Assembly: GCA_036554945.1 (NCBI GenBank)
Contig: DATBMH010000069.1
Location: 3,102-67,101, forward strand
Length of the DNA stretch: 64,000 bases
Origin: JACDAN01 sp036554945
GTDB lineage: Bacteria; Actinomycetota; Thermoleophilia; Gaiellales; Gaiellaceae
Direction: 5' to 3'
Shown: piece by piece, positions 23,373 to 33,074 of the stretch
How the letters are laid out: each line of letters starts with the position of its first letter
Position numbering within the stretch: the stretch's first letter is position 1
Notes under the pieces: generated by a model
What the model saw: the letters and a program-made list of their open reading frames with translations, nothing else
Database searches by the model: none
Told to the model about the DNA's origin: nothing
Made by a program: the position numbers and the translations under genes

Positions 23373-25358
23373 GTGGGCGACCGCGTCTTTGTCTCAGTTG
23401 GTGACGGCGCGGGCCCGCGCCGGCGGGGGCTGGGCGACACGCCGAGCCCGCGCAAGGGACGCACCTGGTGGGAGGTCATGCACCCCGAGGGGTCGCAGGG
23501 AACCTGGCGCGACCTGCCCGAGCTCCTCGGCGACTCGCTCAGGCTGGTCTGGGAGTCCGGACGGAACATCTTCCTCTTCACGGCGGTGCTCCAGGTGCTG
23601 TCCGCCGTCGGCGTCGCCGTCCAGCTGTTCGTCGCCAAAGAGGTGTTCGACGCCGTGCTCGGCGCGGGCGGCGAGCTCGAGTTCGGCGACCTGGCGCCGT
23701 GGCTCGTCGCACTGGTGGCGATGACCGTCGCCCTCGACCTGGCCCAGGCGCTCCAGTCGGAGCAGAGCCGCGTCCTCGGCGAGCTCGTCGGCCGACGGGC
23801 GATCGACCGGGTCATCGACGTCTCGACCCGGATCGACCTGCTCGCGTTCGAGTCCCCGGACTTCTACGACCGGCTTCAGCGCGCGCGGGCGCAGGGGCAG
23901 TTCCGTGCGATGCAGACGGTCAACGGCCTGCTCGGGATCGTCGGGGCGCTCGTCGGATCGGTCGGCCTCGTCCTCGCCCTCGCGGCGCTGCAGCCCCTGC
24001 TCCTGCCGTTCGTCCTCATCGGCTACGTCCCGCTGTGGATCGTGGCGTCCCTGAACACGCGTGACCTGTACCACTTCAGCCGCGGGATGACGCCGGGCGA
24101 CCGGCAGCGGAACTACCTCCAGAACGTGCTCATGGGGCGGAACGCGGCGAAGGAGGTACGGGCGTTCAACCTCGCGAGCTTCCTGCGGCAGCGGTACGAC
24201 CGGCTGTACGACGAGCGGATCGACGAGCTTCGGAAGCTGGCGCGGCGGCGCACGGGCCGGTCGCTGCTCGGCTCGCTCACCTCGTCCGGAGTGACCGTCG
24301 CGACGATCGGGATGCTCTCGTGGCTCTACGTCAGCGACCGGATGAGCCTTGCGGCCGCCGGCGCGTCGATCTTCGGTCTCTACCAGCTCGCGAACCGGCT
24401 GCAGGCGCTGCACTTCAGCGCGACGTCGCTCTACGAGGCGACGCTCTTCATCCGGGACTACTCGTCGTTCCTGACGCTCGAGCCGGCGGTCGAGGCTGCG
24501 GAGGGCACGCTGTCGGCGCCCGCGAGCTTCGAGCGGCTGGTGGTCGACGACGTGACCTTCACGTACCCGGAGTCGGACCGGCCCGCGGTGGACAGGGTCT
24601 CGCTGGAGATCCGGCGGGGCGAGGTTGTCGCGCTCGTCGGCGAGAACGGGTCGGGCAAGACGACGCTCGCGAAGATGCTCGCCGGCCTCTACCGGCCCGA
24701 GACGGGCTCGATCCGTTGGGACGACCTCGACGTCTCGCAGGTCGACCCGGACGAGCTGCGGCGCGCGGTCGCCGTGATCTTCCAGGACTTCGAGCGGTAT
24801 CTCCTGCCGGCGCGGGAGAATGTCGGGCTCGGGCGCAAGGAGCGAATCGACGAGCTGGAGTCGATCATCGCGGCGGCGACCCGCGCGGATGCGCACGAGT
24901 TCCTGGCCGGGCTGCCCGAGGGGTACGAGACGATGCTCGGGCGGGAGTTCTCGGGCGGCTTCGACCTCTCGATCGGGCAGTGGCAGCGGGTCGCACTCGC
25001 CCGCGCGTTCTTCCGCGACGCGCCGTTCGTGATCCTGGACGAGCCGACGGCGTCGCTGGACGCGCGGGCCGAGAGCAATCTCTTCGAGCGGATGCGCGAG
25101 CTCCTGTACGGGCGCTCGGTGGTGCTGATCTCGCACCGCTTCTCGAGCGTGCGGTCCGCCGACCGGATCTACGTCATGCACGAGGGGCGCGTCGTCGAGG
25201 AGGGATCGCACGACGAGCTGATGGAGACCGACGGGCTCTACGCGGAGCTGTTCACGCTGCAGGCGCGGATGTACGTCGAGCAGCCCGGGCGGGACGTGGC
25301 GCCTGAGGAGCCGCCGGACGACGAGCCCGTCGAGCGGGTCTTCTTCGGCACGCCCTGA
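23373..25358 (+). CDS. ABC exporter, fused membrane and ATPase domains
   Basis: 661 residues. About 35 variable residues, then a six-helix type I exporter domain (NIFLFTAVLQVLSAVGVAVQ; LLLPFVLIGYVPLWIVA; VTVATIGMLSWLYVS) and an ATPase domain from about residue 390: Walker A VGENGSGKTTLAK, Q loop VIFQDFERYLLPA, signature LSIGQWQRVALARAF, Walker B FVILDEPTASLD, and SHRFSSV. It would work as a dimer to export a lipid, peptide or drug; the substrate is unknown. The C signature is LSIGQ, not LSGGQ. GTG 23373 follows pth by three bases; an ATG at 23478 is an alternative. Confidence 0.92.
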   Translation: MGDRVFVSVGDGAGPRRRGLGDTPSPRKGRTWWEVMHPEGSQGTWRDLPELLGDSLRLVWESGRNIFLFTAVLQVLSAVGVAVQLFVAKEVFDAVLGAGGELEFGDLAPWLVALVAMTVALDLAQALQSEQSRVLGELVGRRAIDRVIDVSTRIDLLAFESPDFYDRLQRARAQGQFRAMQTVNGLLGIVGALVGSVGLVLALAALQPLLLPFVLIGYVPLWIVASLNTRDLYHFSRGMTPGDRQRNYLQNVLMGRNAAKEVRAFNLASFLRQRYDRLYDERIDELRKLARRRTGRSLLGSLTSSGVTVATIGMLSWLYVSDRMSLAAAGASIFGLYQLANRLQALHFSATSLYEATLFIRDYSSFLTLEPAVEAAEGTLSAPASFERLVVDDVTFTYPESDRPAVDRVSLEIRRGEVVALVGENGSGKTTLAKMLAGLYRPETGSIRWDDLDVSQVDPDELRRAVAVIFQDFERYLLPARENVGLGRKERIDELESIIAAATRADAHEFLAGLPEGYETMLGREFSGGFDLSIGQWQRVALARAFFRDAPFVILDEPTASLDARAESNLFERMRELLYGRSVVLISHRFSSVRSADRIYVMHEGRVVEEGSHDELMETDGLYAELFTLQARMYVEQPGRDVAPEEPPDDEPVERVFFGTP

Positions 25359-25404
25359 CCCACTCTCGGCACGGGCTCGTCACGCTTCGGCGCGGAGTTC
25401 GCGG

Positions 25405-25938
25405 CTAGCCTCGCCCCGTCTCCCCTTTGGGTGGGCGGGGGATAGGGATGGGTCCGACCCCGCGCTCCAGCCGAAGCGCGTACCGCAGCTCGAGCGGGTG
25501 CGGCGGGAACTGCGAGCGGCTTCGCCCGCCGTCGTCGCGCCACCCGCGAGCCTCGTAGAAGCGCCGGGCCCGCGCGTTCCTCTCGAGCACCCAGAGCTGC
25601 GCGAGGTCGCCTTCGCGGCGCAGCAGCTCGACCGCCTCGTCGTGGAGCGCGCCGCCCGTGCCGCGGCCCCACTCCGCCGGGAGCACGAAGAGGTTCCGCA
25701 GCCACCCGGGCGAGAGGGTCGCGAACCCGACGGCCGCGCCGTCCCGCTCGGCGACCAGCGCGTCGACGTCCCCGTCACGCAGCGACGACGACCAATGCGC
25801 CCGCATCTCCTCCTCGGGGAAGCGATAGCGCTCGGGCGGAAAGACCTCGACGTAGGCGGTCATCGCGCTCTCGCGGTGGATCGCGAACAGCGCCTCCACG
25901 TCGTCCGGCCGGCCGGCCCTGATCCGGAGGTCGCCCAT
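25405..25938 (-). CDS. GNAT-family N-acetyltransferase
   Basis: 177 residues. IRAGRPDDVEALFAIHRES opens the GNAT fold; AAVGFATLSPGWLRNLFVLP and the acetyl-CoA loop EWGRGTGGALHDEAVELL give motif A; WVLERNARARRFYEARGW is motif B. Substrate cannot be predicted. ATG 25938 is chosen; GTG 25947 (three residues longer) is possible. It is divergent from mfd and convergent with the exporter. Confidence 0.88.
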   Translation of the reverse strand: MGDLRIRAGRPDDVEALFAIHRESAMTAYVEVFPPERYRFPEEEMRAHWSSSLRDGDVDALVAERDGAAVGFATLSPGWLRNLFVLPAEWGRGTGGALHDEAVELLRREGDLAQLWVLERNARARRFYEARGWRDDGGRSRSQFPPHPLELRYALRLERGVGPIPIPRPPKGETGRG

Positions 25939-26000
25939 TGCCCGCATTGTCGCCGCGCGTACGATGGACACCCCGGAACCTGACCGTTCCGGCGTTCGTC

Positions 26001-29000
26001 GTGGACCGTCCGGTGCTACACGTCGTCGCGCAGGAGCTCGCCGACAGCGAGCGCCTCGTGGCGTTCGCCGACGAGCTGGTCGAGACCCACAAGGGCCTGG
26101 CCGTCGAGGCGTCCGACCGCCAGGGGCCGCGTGCGCGCGTCTCGGAGCCGGCGCTACCGCTGCTCCTCGCCGCCCTGCACCTTCGGCTCGAGCGGGGGCT
26201 CGTCGTGGTCCTCCCGGAGGACTCAGACGCGCGCGATGCGGCCGAGGCGGCCGCCTGGTTCCTCGGGGACGAGCGTGTCGCGCTGCTGCCGAGCCGCGGC
26301 GTGCGCTGGGGGTCGGGCCTCGAGCCCGCGCCGCACCTCGTGGGCGAGCGGGCGCGGGCGCTGGCCGTCTTTGCCGCCGGCGGGCTCGTCGCGGCCTCCG
26401 CCGCGGCGATCGCGGAGGGCCTGCCGCCGCCGGACGACCGTCCGGCACCGATCCGCCTCCCCGACGACGCGGACGAGGAGCTGGTCGAGAACCTTGCGCT
26501 GATCGGCTACGAGCGGGTCGAGCGGGCGGAGGAGCGCGGCCAGTTCGCCGTCCGCGGCGGGATCGTCGACGTCTTCCCGACGACCGGCCGCGAGCCGCTC
26601 CGGATCGAGCTCTTCGGCGACGAGGTCGAGTCGATCCGGGCGTACTCGCCGTTCACCCAGCGAACGCTGCACCCGGTCGAGGAAGCGGTGATCTACCCCG
26701 CGGTCGAGCGGCGGGCCGACCTTACGGAGCCGACGCTTCCGGACGACGAAGAGGCGTCCGCCGTTCCCGACGACCTCGTGCCGCCACTGAGCCGGCCGCC
26801 CGACCTCGTGTGGCAGCCGGACGCGGTGCGGGAGGTCTGGGCTGAGGAGGAGCTGCCTCCGCAGCCGCTCGACGGCGCCGCCGAGCTCGATCCGTTCCCG
26901 ACCGGCCAGCCGATCTCGTTCGAGGCGCAGCGGCCCGCGATCGCGGCACGCGGGCTCGCGGAGGCCGAGCAGGAGCTGGCGTCGCTCGTCCGCGGCGGCC
27001 TCCGCACGATCGTCGCGTTCGCGCACCGCGGTGAGGCGCTGCGAAACCAGAACATGCTCCGCCGCGTCGATGCGCGCCTGCTCGAGCCGGGCGACGAGCT
27101 GCCCGGCGAGTCGGAGCTCCTCTACGCCGTCTCGCCGGCGCGCCGCGGCTTCGTCTGGCGGGACCTCGGCCTCGCGCTTCTGCCGGATACCCAGGTCTTC
27201 CGGCGCAAGCCGCGCCGCGCGGAGCACCGCGTCGGCCGCGCGCTGCAGTCGTTCGCCGACCTCCGCACCGGGGATCACGTCGTCCACGAGGACCACGGCG
27301 TCGGGAAGCTGCTCGGGTTCGAGACCAAGGAGGTCGCCGGGGTCACACGCGACTACCTGCTGCTCGCCTTCCGCGGCGACGACCGCCTCTACGTCCCGCA
27401 CGAGCAGCTCGGCAAGGTCTCGCGGTACATCGGCGCCAACGGCGGCGCGCCGGCGCTGTCGAAGCTGGGCGGCAAGGCGTGGCAGCTGCTCAAGAGCCGC
27501 GCCCGCGAAGGGATCCGCGAGCTGGCGGGCGAGCTTCTCCGGCTGTACGCCCAGCGCCAGCAGGCGCCCGGCGTCGCGTACGACCTCGACCACGAGTACC
27601 TCGACCAGCTCGAGGCGAGCTTCCCCTACCAGGAGACCGACGACCAGCGCGCGGCGATCGAGTCGGTCAAGGAGGACCTCGAGGAGCCGAAGCCGATGGA
27701 CCGGCTCGTCTGCGGCGACGTCGGGTTCGGGAAGACCGAGGTCGCCCTGCGTGCAGCCTTCGCCGTCGCGCTCAACGGGAGGCAGACGCTGATGCTCGTC
27801 CCGACCACCGTGCTCGCCCAGCAGCACTGGAACACCTTCCGCGAGCGCTACCGCGACTTCCCGCTCACCGTCGAGATGGTCTCGCGCTTCCGCAGCCCGA
27901 AGGACACGAAGCAGGTGCTCGCCGACTTCGCCGCCGGGAAGGTCGACGTGCTGATCGGCACCCACCGCGTGCTCTCCAGAGACGTGATCCCGAAGGACCT
28001 GGGGCTCGTGATCGTGGACGAGGAGCAGCGGTTCGGCGTCGCGCAGAAGGAGCTCCTGCGGCAGCTCCGCCTCGAGGTCGACGTCCTCGCGCTCACCGCG
28101 ACCCCGATCCCGCGCACCCTGCACATGTCGCTTTCGGGCCTCCGCGACATCTCGATCATCGAGACGCCGCCCGAGGGGCGCAGACCGATCCGGACCCACG
28201 TCGGCGAGTTCGACGAGGACCTCGTCAAGCAGTCCCTCGAGCGCGAGGTTGCGCGCGAGGGCCAGGCGTTCTTCCTCCACAACCGCGTGGAGACGATCGA
28301 GGAGCGGGCCGCGTGGCTCGGCGCGCTCGTCCCGGACCTGCGCATCACGGTCGCGCACGGCCAGATGCGCGAGAAGGAGCTGGAGGACAAGATGCTCTCG
28401 TTCCTGCGCGGCGACGCGGACGTCCTGGTCTCGACCACGATCATCGAGTCCGGGCTCGACATCCCCCAGGCGAATACGCTGATCGTCGAGCGGGCGGACG
28501 CGCTCGGCCTCGCCCAGCTGTACCAGATCCGCGGGCGGGTCGGCCGCTCCGACCAGCTCGCCCACGCGTACCTCTTCTATCCCGACGCCTCGGAGCTGAC
28601 CCCCGAGGCGCGCGCCCGGCTCGCGACCCTCGCCGACCACACCGAGCTCGGTGCCGGCTTCGCGATTGCCATGCGCGACCTCGAGATCCGCGGTGCCGGC
28701 GACCTCCTCGGCGCCGAGCAGTCCGGCCACGTCGCGGCGCTCGGCTTCGAGCTCTACGTCGAGCTGCTCGGCGAGGCGGTCGCGGAGCTCTCCGGCGAGC
28801 GGCGCCCGACGGCGCGGCCCGTGCGCGTCGACGCCCGCGTCGACGCCTACGTCCCGAAGACGTACGTGGACTCGGAGGCGATGCGGATCGACCTGCACCG
28901 ACGGCTCGCCCTGGCGGAGACCGAGGACGAGCTACGCGAGCTCGAGGCGGCGACGATCGACCGTTTCGGGCCCCTGCCGGACCCCGTCGAGAACCTGTTC

Positions 29001-29240
29001 TCCATCCAGGAGGTCCGGATCAAGGTCGCGCGGCTCGGTGCCGACTACCTGGTCTTCCGAGGGGGCCGCGCGACCGTCGGGCCTCTCGTCCTCGGCTCCG
29101 GCGAGCTCCGTGAGCTCCGCAACCGAGTGGATACCGCGATCTACACGACAGCAAAAAGTGAAGTCTCGTTAAGAGACGATGTTTTTGCCGGGGCAGTGCG
29201 TTTAGTCGATGCTATCCTCGAAACGCGTCGCGCGGCATAA
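26001..29240 (+). CDS. mfd: transcription-repair coupling factor
   Basis: About 1080 residues. UvrB-homology region (FAVRGGIVDVFPTTGREPLRIELFG), RNA polymerase-interacting domain (LRTGDHVVHEDHGVGKLLG), and RecG-like translocase: VCGDVGFGKTEVALRAAF, MLVPTTVLAQQHWNTF, VIVDEEQRFGVAQKE, LTATPIPRTLHMSL, VSTTIIESGLDIPQANT and QIRGRVGRSDQLAHAYL, then the TRCF C-terminal domain. Mfd removes stalled polymerase and recruits UvrA. The start is uncertain: GTG 26001 is used; TTG 25938 has a GGAGG but sits inside the GNAT start; a TACGAT at 25960-25965 would suit a CTG at 25980. Confidence 0.95.
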   Translation: MDRPVLHVVAQELADSERLVAFADELVETHKGLAVEASDRQGPRARVSEPALPLLLAALHLRLERGLVVVLPEDSDARDAAEAAAWFLGDERVALLPSRGVRWGSGLEPAPHLVGERARALAVFAAGGLVAASAAAIAEGLPPPDDRPAPIRLPDDADEELVENLALIGYERVERAEERGQFAVRGGIVDVFPTTGREPLRIELFGDEVESIRAYSPFTQRTLHPVEEAVIYPAVERRADLTEPTLPDDEEASAVPDDLVPPLSRPPDLVWQPDAVREVWAEEELPPQPLDGAAELDPFPTGQPISFEAQRPAIAARGLAEAEQELASLVRGGLRTIVAFAHRGEALRNQNMLRRVDARLLEPGDELPGESELLYAVSPARRGFVWRDLGLALLPDTQVFRRKPRRAEHRVGRALQSFADLRTGDHVVHEDHGVGKLLGFETKEVAGVTRDYLLLAFRGDDRLYVPHEQLGKVSRYIGANGGAPALSKLGGKAWQLLKSRAREGIRELAGELLRLYAQRQQAPGVAYDLDHEYLDQLEASFPYQETDDQRAAIESVKEDLEEPKPMDRLVCGDVGFGKTEVALRAAFAVALNGRQTLMLVPTTVLAQQHWNTFRERYRDFPLTVEMVSRFRSPKDTKQVLADFAAGKVDVLIGTHRVLSRDVIPKDLGLVIVDEEQRFGVAQKELLRQLRLEVDVLALTATPIPRTLHMSLSGLRDISIIETPPEGRRPIRTHVGEFDEDLVKQSLEREVAREGQAFFLHNRVETIEERAAWLGALVPDLRITVAHGQMREKELEDKMLSFLRGDADVLVSTTIIESGLDIPQANTLIVERADALGLAQLYQIRGRVGRSDQLAHAYLFYPDASELTPEARARLATLADHTELGAGFAIAMRDLEIRGAGDLLGAEQSGHVAALGFELYVELLGEAVAELSGERRPTARPVRVDARVDAYVPKTYVDSEAMRIDLHRRLALAETEDELRELEAATIDRFGPLPDPVENLFSIQEVRIKVARLGADYLVFRGGRATVGPLVLGSGELRELRNRVDTAIYTTAKSEVSLRDDVFAGAVRLVDAILETRRAA

Positions 29241-29253
29241 GCGGCGCTTTTCC

Positions 29254-30255
29254 ATGAGACGGGTCTTCTCGACAGCACTCCTCGCGCTTGCCCTCGCCGT
29301 GCTCGCGGTGGCCTGTGGCAGCGACAGCGACTCCGGCGCGGTGCCGGCGAACTCGGTCGCCGTCGTCGGCGACCAGTCGATCCCGAAGTCCGAGTTCGAC
29401 GACCTGATCACGTACGCGAAGCGCAGCTACGAGGTGCAGAAGCGGCCGTTCCCGAAGGTCGGCACGCCCGAGTACGTCCAGCTCCGCGACCAGGCGATGC
29501 GCTTCCTCGTGCAGCGCACCCAGTTCGAGGTCAAGGCGGACGACCTGGACGTCAACGTCTCCGACGATGCGGTCGACAAGCGGATCGACCAGTACATCAA
29601 GGAGCGCCACCAGGGCGACAAGAAGAAGTTCGACCAGGAGCTCGAGAGCCAGGGCCTCAGCCCCGAGCAGGCGCGCGACATCATCCGCGCCAACCTCGTC
29701 CAGGAGGCGATCTTCAACAAGGTCACGACCGAAGTGAAGGTGTCGGACAGCGAGGTCAAGCAGTACTACGACAAGAACAAGGCGCAGTACGGCACGCCTG
29801 AGACGCGCTCCGTCCGCCACGTCCTCGTCAAGCAGAAGGCCGTCGCCGACCGGCTCTACAACGAGCTCAAGGCCGGCGGTGACTGGGGCAAGATCGCGAA
29901 GCAGTACTCGCAGGACCCGGCCTCGAAGAACCAGGGCGGGAAGATGACCGCGACGAAGGGCCAGCTCGTCCCCGAGTTCGAGCAGACGGCCTTCTCGATC
30001 GGCGACAACGGCATCTCCAAGCCCGTCAAGACGCAGTACGGCTGGCACATCATCCAGGCCCTCGGCCCGGTGAAGGAGAGCAAGTCGACGCCGTACGAGC
30101 AGGTCAAGGAAGCGATCCGGCAGCAGCTCCTCCAGGAGAAGCGCAACAAGGAGATGGAGACCTGGGTCGCCGACATGCGCAAGGACCTGGAAGGCGAGAC
30201 GACGTACCAGGTCGGCTACAAGCCGAAGGGCGACGACCCAGCCGCCACTGGCTGA
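29254..30255 (+). CDS. parvulin-type peptidyl-prolyl isomerase lipoprotein
   Basis: 333 residues. Lipoprotein signal (STALLALALAVLAVACGS, Cys about 22). SurA-like N-terminal helical domain (VAVVGDQSIPKSEFDDLITYAKRS) and one rotamase domain: RSVRHVLVKQKAVADRLYNEL, GDWGKIAKQYSQDPASKNQGG, VPEFEQTAFSIGDNGIS and KTQYGWHIIQAL. Likely an extracytoplasmic foldase like PrsA. ATG 29254 starts at the lipoprotein signal. Between mfd and mazG; mazG overlaps its 3' end. Confidence 0.92.
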   Translation: MRRVFSTALLALALAVLAVACGSDSDSGAVPANSVAVVGDQSIPKSEFDDLITYAKRSYEVQKRPFPKVGTPEYVQLRDQAMRFLVQRTQFEVKADDLDVNVSDDAVDKRIDQYIKERHQGDKKKFDQELESQGLSPEQARDIIRANLVQEAIFNKVTTEVKVSDSEVKQYYDKNKAQYGTPETRSVRHVLVKQKAVADRLYNELKAGGDWGKIAKQYSQDPASKNQGGKMTATKGQLVPEFEQTAFSIGDNGISKPVKTQYGWHIIQALGPVKESKSTPYEQVKEAIRQQLLQEKRNKEMETWVADMRKDLEGETTYQVGYKPKGDDPAATG

Positions 30256-31054
30256 GCCGGAACCTCTCGCCGAAGCTCTTCTCGATCTCCAGCGCCTGAC
30301 CGAGCGCCTCCGGCGCGAGTGCCCCTGGGACCGCGAACAGACCGCTCGCACGATCGTCCCGCACACCGTCGAGGAGGCCTACGAGGTCGCCGACGCGGCC
30401 GTGGCCGGCGACGACGCGAAGCTCGAGGACGAGCTCGGCGATCTCCTCTTCCAGACCTACTTCCTCGCGCTGCTGCTCGAGGAGCGCCGGGCCGGCTCGC
30501 TCGAGTCCGTCGCGCGCAACGTCCACGAGAAGCTCGTTCGCCGCCATCCGCACGTCTTCGGCGAGGTGGACGCCGACACGCCGGGCCGGGTCCGCTCGAA
30601 CTGGGAGCGCATCAAGGCGGAGCAGGAGGGACGAGAAGGGATCTTCCACCACGTCCCGGAGACGCTGCCCGCGCTGCTCTACGCCCGGAAGCTGCAGCGC
30701 CGGGCGGCTGCGATCGACTTCGAGTACCCGGACATCGCCGGCGCGCTGGCCGATCTCGACGACGAGGTGCGCGAGCTCCGCGAGGCGCTCGCGGCCGCCG
30801 GTGAGCCGTCCCCGGAGGCCGAGCCGGATCCCCACGTCTTCGAGGAGATGGGCGACGTGCTCTTCGCGGCCGTCAACACGGCGCGCAAGCTGAACGTCGA
30901 CCCCGAGCTCGCCCTGCGCGCGATGGCGCGCCGGTTCTCCGACCGGGTCGAGCGCGCGGCGGCGCTGTCCGAAGCCGACGGGAAGGACTTCTCGACGCTC
31001 ACGCTCGACGAGAAAGACCGATACTTCGACGCCGCGAAGGAGCACTTCCGATGA
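30248..31054 (+). CDS. mazG: MazG nucleoside triphosphate pyrophosphohydrolase, apparent CTG start
   Basis: 268 residues from CTG 30248. Two MazG domains: LTERLRRECPWDREQTARTIVPHTVEEAYEVADA with KLEDELGDLLFQTYF (EExxE and ExxD metal ligands), then a second with DDEVRELREAL and EEMGDVLFAAVNTARKL. It hydrolyses NTPs/dNTPs to monophosphates. The conserved CPWD block lies upstream of the first canonical start (GTG 30401), and no ATG, GTG or TTG precedes it in frame. CTG 30248, overlapping the upstream stop by eight bases, gives the length expected from E. coli MazG (263). Stop overlaps eno ATG (ATGA). Confidence 0.88.
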   Translation: MAEPEPLAEALLDLQRLTERLRRECPWDREQTARTIVPHTVEEAYEVADAAVAGDDAKLEDELGDLLFQTYFLALLLEERRAGSLESVARNVHEKLVRRHPHVFGEVDADTPGRVRSNWERIKAEQEGREGIFHHVPETLPALLYARKLQRRAAAIDFEYPDIAGALADLDDEVRELREALAAAGEPSPEAEPDPHVFEEMGDVLFAAVNTARKLNVDPELALRAMARRFSDRVERAAALSEADGKDFSTLTLDEKDRYFDAAKEHFR

Positions 31055-32331
31055 GCACACCGATCGCCGACGTCCGAGCCCGCATGATCCTCGACTCCCG
31101 GGGCAACCCGACCGTGGAGGTCGAGGTCGTGCTCGAGTCGGGCGCCGTCGGACGGGCCGCAGTGCCGTCGGGCGCCTCGACCGGCAAGTTCGAGGCCGTC
31201 GAGCTCAGGGACGGCGACCAGGGCGCCTGGCTCGGCAAGGGCGTCTCCAAGGCGATCGAGAACGTGGTGAATGAGATCGCGCCGGCCGTCCGCGGCATGG
31301 ATCCCGAGGACCAGGCGGGGGTCGACTCCGCGATCGTCATGCTCGACGGCACCGACAACAAGGGCCGGCTCGGCGCGAACGCGATCCTCGGCGTGTCGCT
31401 CGCGGTCGCGAAGGCCGCCGCCGCCGAGGCGCGCACGCCGCTGTACCGCTGGATCGGCGGCGCGGACGCGCACGTCCTGCCGGTTCCGATGCTGAACGTC
31501 GTCAACGGCGGCGCCCACGCGAACAACGCGCTCGACGTCCAGGAGTTCATGCTCGTGCCTGCGGGCTGCGAGAGCTTCAGCGAAGCGCTCCGCGTCGGCG
31601 TCGAGGTCTTCCACCACCTGAAGAAGCTGCTCGACGAGCGCGGGATGAGCACGGCCGTCGGCGACGAGGGCGGCTTCGCGCCCGACCTCCCGTCCACGGC
31701 GGCCGCGGTCGAGACGGTGCTCGAGGCGGCCGAGCGCGCCGGGCACCGGGAGCGCGTCGGGATCGCGCTCGACGTCGCGGCGACGGAGCTCTTCGCGGAC
31801 GGCGCCTACCGCTTCGAAGGCGAGGGCCAGAGGCGCGACACGGCCGGGATGATCGAGCTGTACCGGTCGCTGGCCGAGGGCTATCCGCTGCTCTCGGTCG
31901 AGGACCCGCTCTCCGAGGAGGAGTGGGAGGCGTGGGCGAGGCTCACGAGCGAGCTCGGCGAGCACCTGCAGGTCGTCGGAGACGACCTCTTCGTGACGAA
32001 CACCGAGCGGCTGCAGCGCGGGATCGAGGGCGGCGTCGCGAACGCGATCCTCGTCAAGGTGAACCAGATCGGGACGCTCACCGAGACGCTGGAGACGATC
32101 GCCCTCGCGCGGTCGGCAGGCTTTGCGTCCGTGATCTCGCACCGATCCGGCGAGACCGAGGACACGACGATCGCCGACCTCGCCGTTGCGACGAACGCGG
32201 GGCAGATCAAGACTGGCGCGCCTTCCCGGACCGACCGCACGGCGAAGTACAACCAGCTGCTCCGCATCGAAGAGGAGCTGGGAGCCGACGCCGAATACCC
32301 GGGTTGGAATGCGTTCCCTCGTCGTCCTTAG
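31051..32331 (+). CDS. eno: enolase
   Basis: 426 residues. IADVRARMILDSRGNPTVEVEV, VPSGASTGKFEAVELRDGD, LGANAILGVSLAVAKAAA, PMLNVVNGGAHANNALDVQEFML, VGDEGGFAPDLP, SVEDPLSEEEWEAWARLT, QVVGDDLFVTN (metal Asp), ILVKVNQIGTLTET and ISHRSGETEDTTIADLAVA (catalytic Lys, His and Ser). Enolase interconverts 2-phosphoglycerate and PEP. ATG overlaps mazG by four bases; the 3' end overlaps the next lipoprotein gene by 23 nt. Confidence 0.98.
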   Translation: MSTPIADVRARMILDSRGNPTVEVEVVLESGAVGRAAVPSGASTGKFEAVELRDGDQGAWLGKGVSKAIENVVNEIAPAVRGMDPEDQAGVDSAIVMLDGTDNKGRLGANAILGVSLAVAKAAAAEARTPLYRWIGGADAHVLPVPMLNVVNGGAHANNALDVQEFMLVPAGCESFSEALRVGVEVFHHLKKLLDERGMSTAVGDEGGFAPDLPSTAAAVETVLEAAERAGHRERVGIALDVAATELFADGAYRFEGEGQRRDTAGMIELYRSLAEGYPLLSVEDPLSEEEWEAWARLTSELGEHLQVVGDDLFVTNTERLQRGIEGGVANAILVKVNQIGTLTETLETIALARSAGFASVISHRSGETEDTTIADLAVATNAGQIKTGAPSRTDRTAKYNQLLRIEEELGADAEYPGWNAFPRRP

Positions 32332-33070
32332 CCTCTTCGCCGCCCTCACGCTCGCCGGCTGCGGCGACGACGACACGACGACGGTCACCGTCCGCGAGAC
32401 GGTCACCGAGACCGCCACCTCCTCGGTCCCGTCCGAGGCCCCGGCGGTCGTCGCGCTCTACTTCCTGCAGGACGGCAAGGTCTGGCCGGAGGCCCGCGGG
32501 ATCACCACGGACCAGGCGATCGCGACGAACACGATCCACCAGCTGTTCGAAGGAACCGAGAGCGGCCTGGCGACGGCGATCCCGCCGGAGACGCGGCTCC
32601 GCGGCCTGACCGTTGACGGCGGCGTTGCCTCGATCCAGCTCGACCCCGTGCTGACCGACCGGAAGGCGATGGCGCAGATCGCCTACACGCTCATGCAGTT
32701 CCCGACCGTCAGGCGCGTGTCGTTCAACGGCGGCCGTCCGCTCGGCGCCGGCGCGTTCGAGGCGCAGACGCCGGCGATCCTCGTCCAGACGCCGTTGAGC
32801 GGCGAGGAGGTCGAGTCCGGCTTCGAGGCCTCCGGCACGGCGAACACCTTCGAGGCGACCTTCCAGTACGAGCTGCGGAACTCGGAGAACCAGATCCTGC
32901 AGAAGGACTTCGTGACCGCCACCTCGGGGTCCGGCACGCGCGGCACCTTCAGCTTCGCCGTCACGTACGACCTCGACGGCCCGCAGGAGGGCAGCCTCGT
33001 CGTCTTCGAGATCTCGGCGGCCGACGGCTCTCGGACGAACGAGCGGACGATCCCGCTCCAGCTACGCTGA
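32309..33070 (+). CDS. GerMN/Gmad2-domain lipoprotein
   Basis: 253 residues. Lipobox LTLAGC at residues about 13-18, then a Thr-rich spacer, a GerMN-like domain (VVALYFLQDGKVWPEARGI, HQLFEGTESGLATAIPPETRLRGL, GGVASIQLDPVL, AQIAYTLMQFPTVRRVSFNGG) and a Gmad2 immunoglobulin-like domain (ILVQTPLSGEEVESGFEASG, SFAVTYDLDGPQEGSLVVFE). These domains pair in spore-germination and envelope proteins; sporulation is not implied. Membrane-anchored outside the cell. The gene starts inside the end of eno and precedes pyk by four bases. Confidence 0.88.
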   Translation: MRSLVVLSLFAALTLAGCGDDDTTTVTVRETVTETATSSVPSEAPAVVALYFLQDGKVWPEARGITTDQAIATNTIHQLFEGTESGLATAIPPETRLRGLTVDGGVASIQLDPVLTDRKAMAQIAYTLMQFPTVRRVSFNGGRPLGAGAFEAQTPAILVQTPLSGEEVESGFEASGTANTFEATFQYELRNSENQILQKDFVTATSGSGTRGTFSFAVTYDLDGPQEGSLVVFEISAADGSRTNERTIPLQLR

Positions 33071-33074
33071 GCCC

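Noticed and set aside
25938..26000. TTG 25938 with GGAGG as the mfd start
   Set aside because: The Shine-Dalgarno-like sequence is also codons 2-4 of the divergent GNAT gene (complement), and the extra 21 residues look non-coding; kept only as an alternative.
26223..28898. Very long open frame on the minus strand inside mfd
   Set aside because: It is a high-GC shadow of mfd with Arg/Asp/Leu-biased composition and no domain; mfd carries all helicase motifs.
29160..29186. AT-richer hairpin GTCTC-GTTAA-GAGAC followed by GATGTTTTT as a terminator
   Set aside because: It lies inside the mfd coding sequence before its stop; five base pairs are weak and it would cut off mfd's C-terminus.
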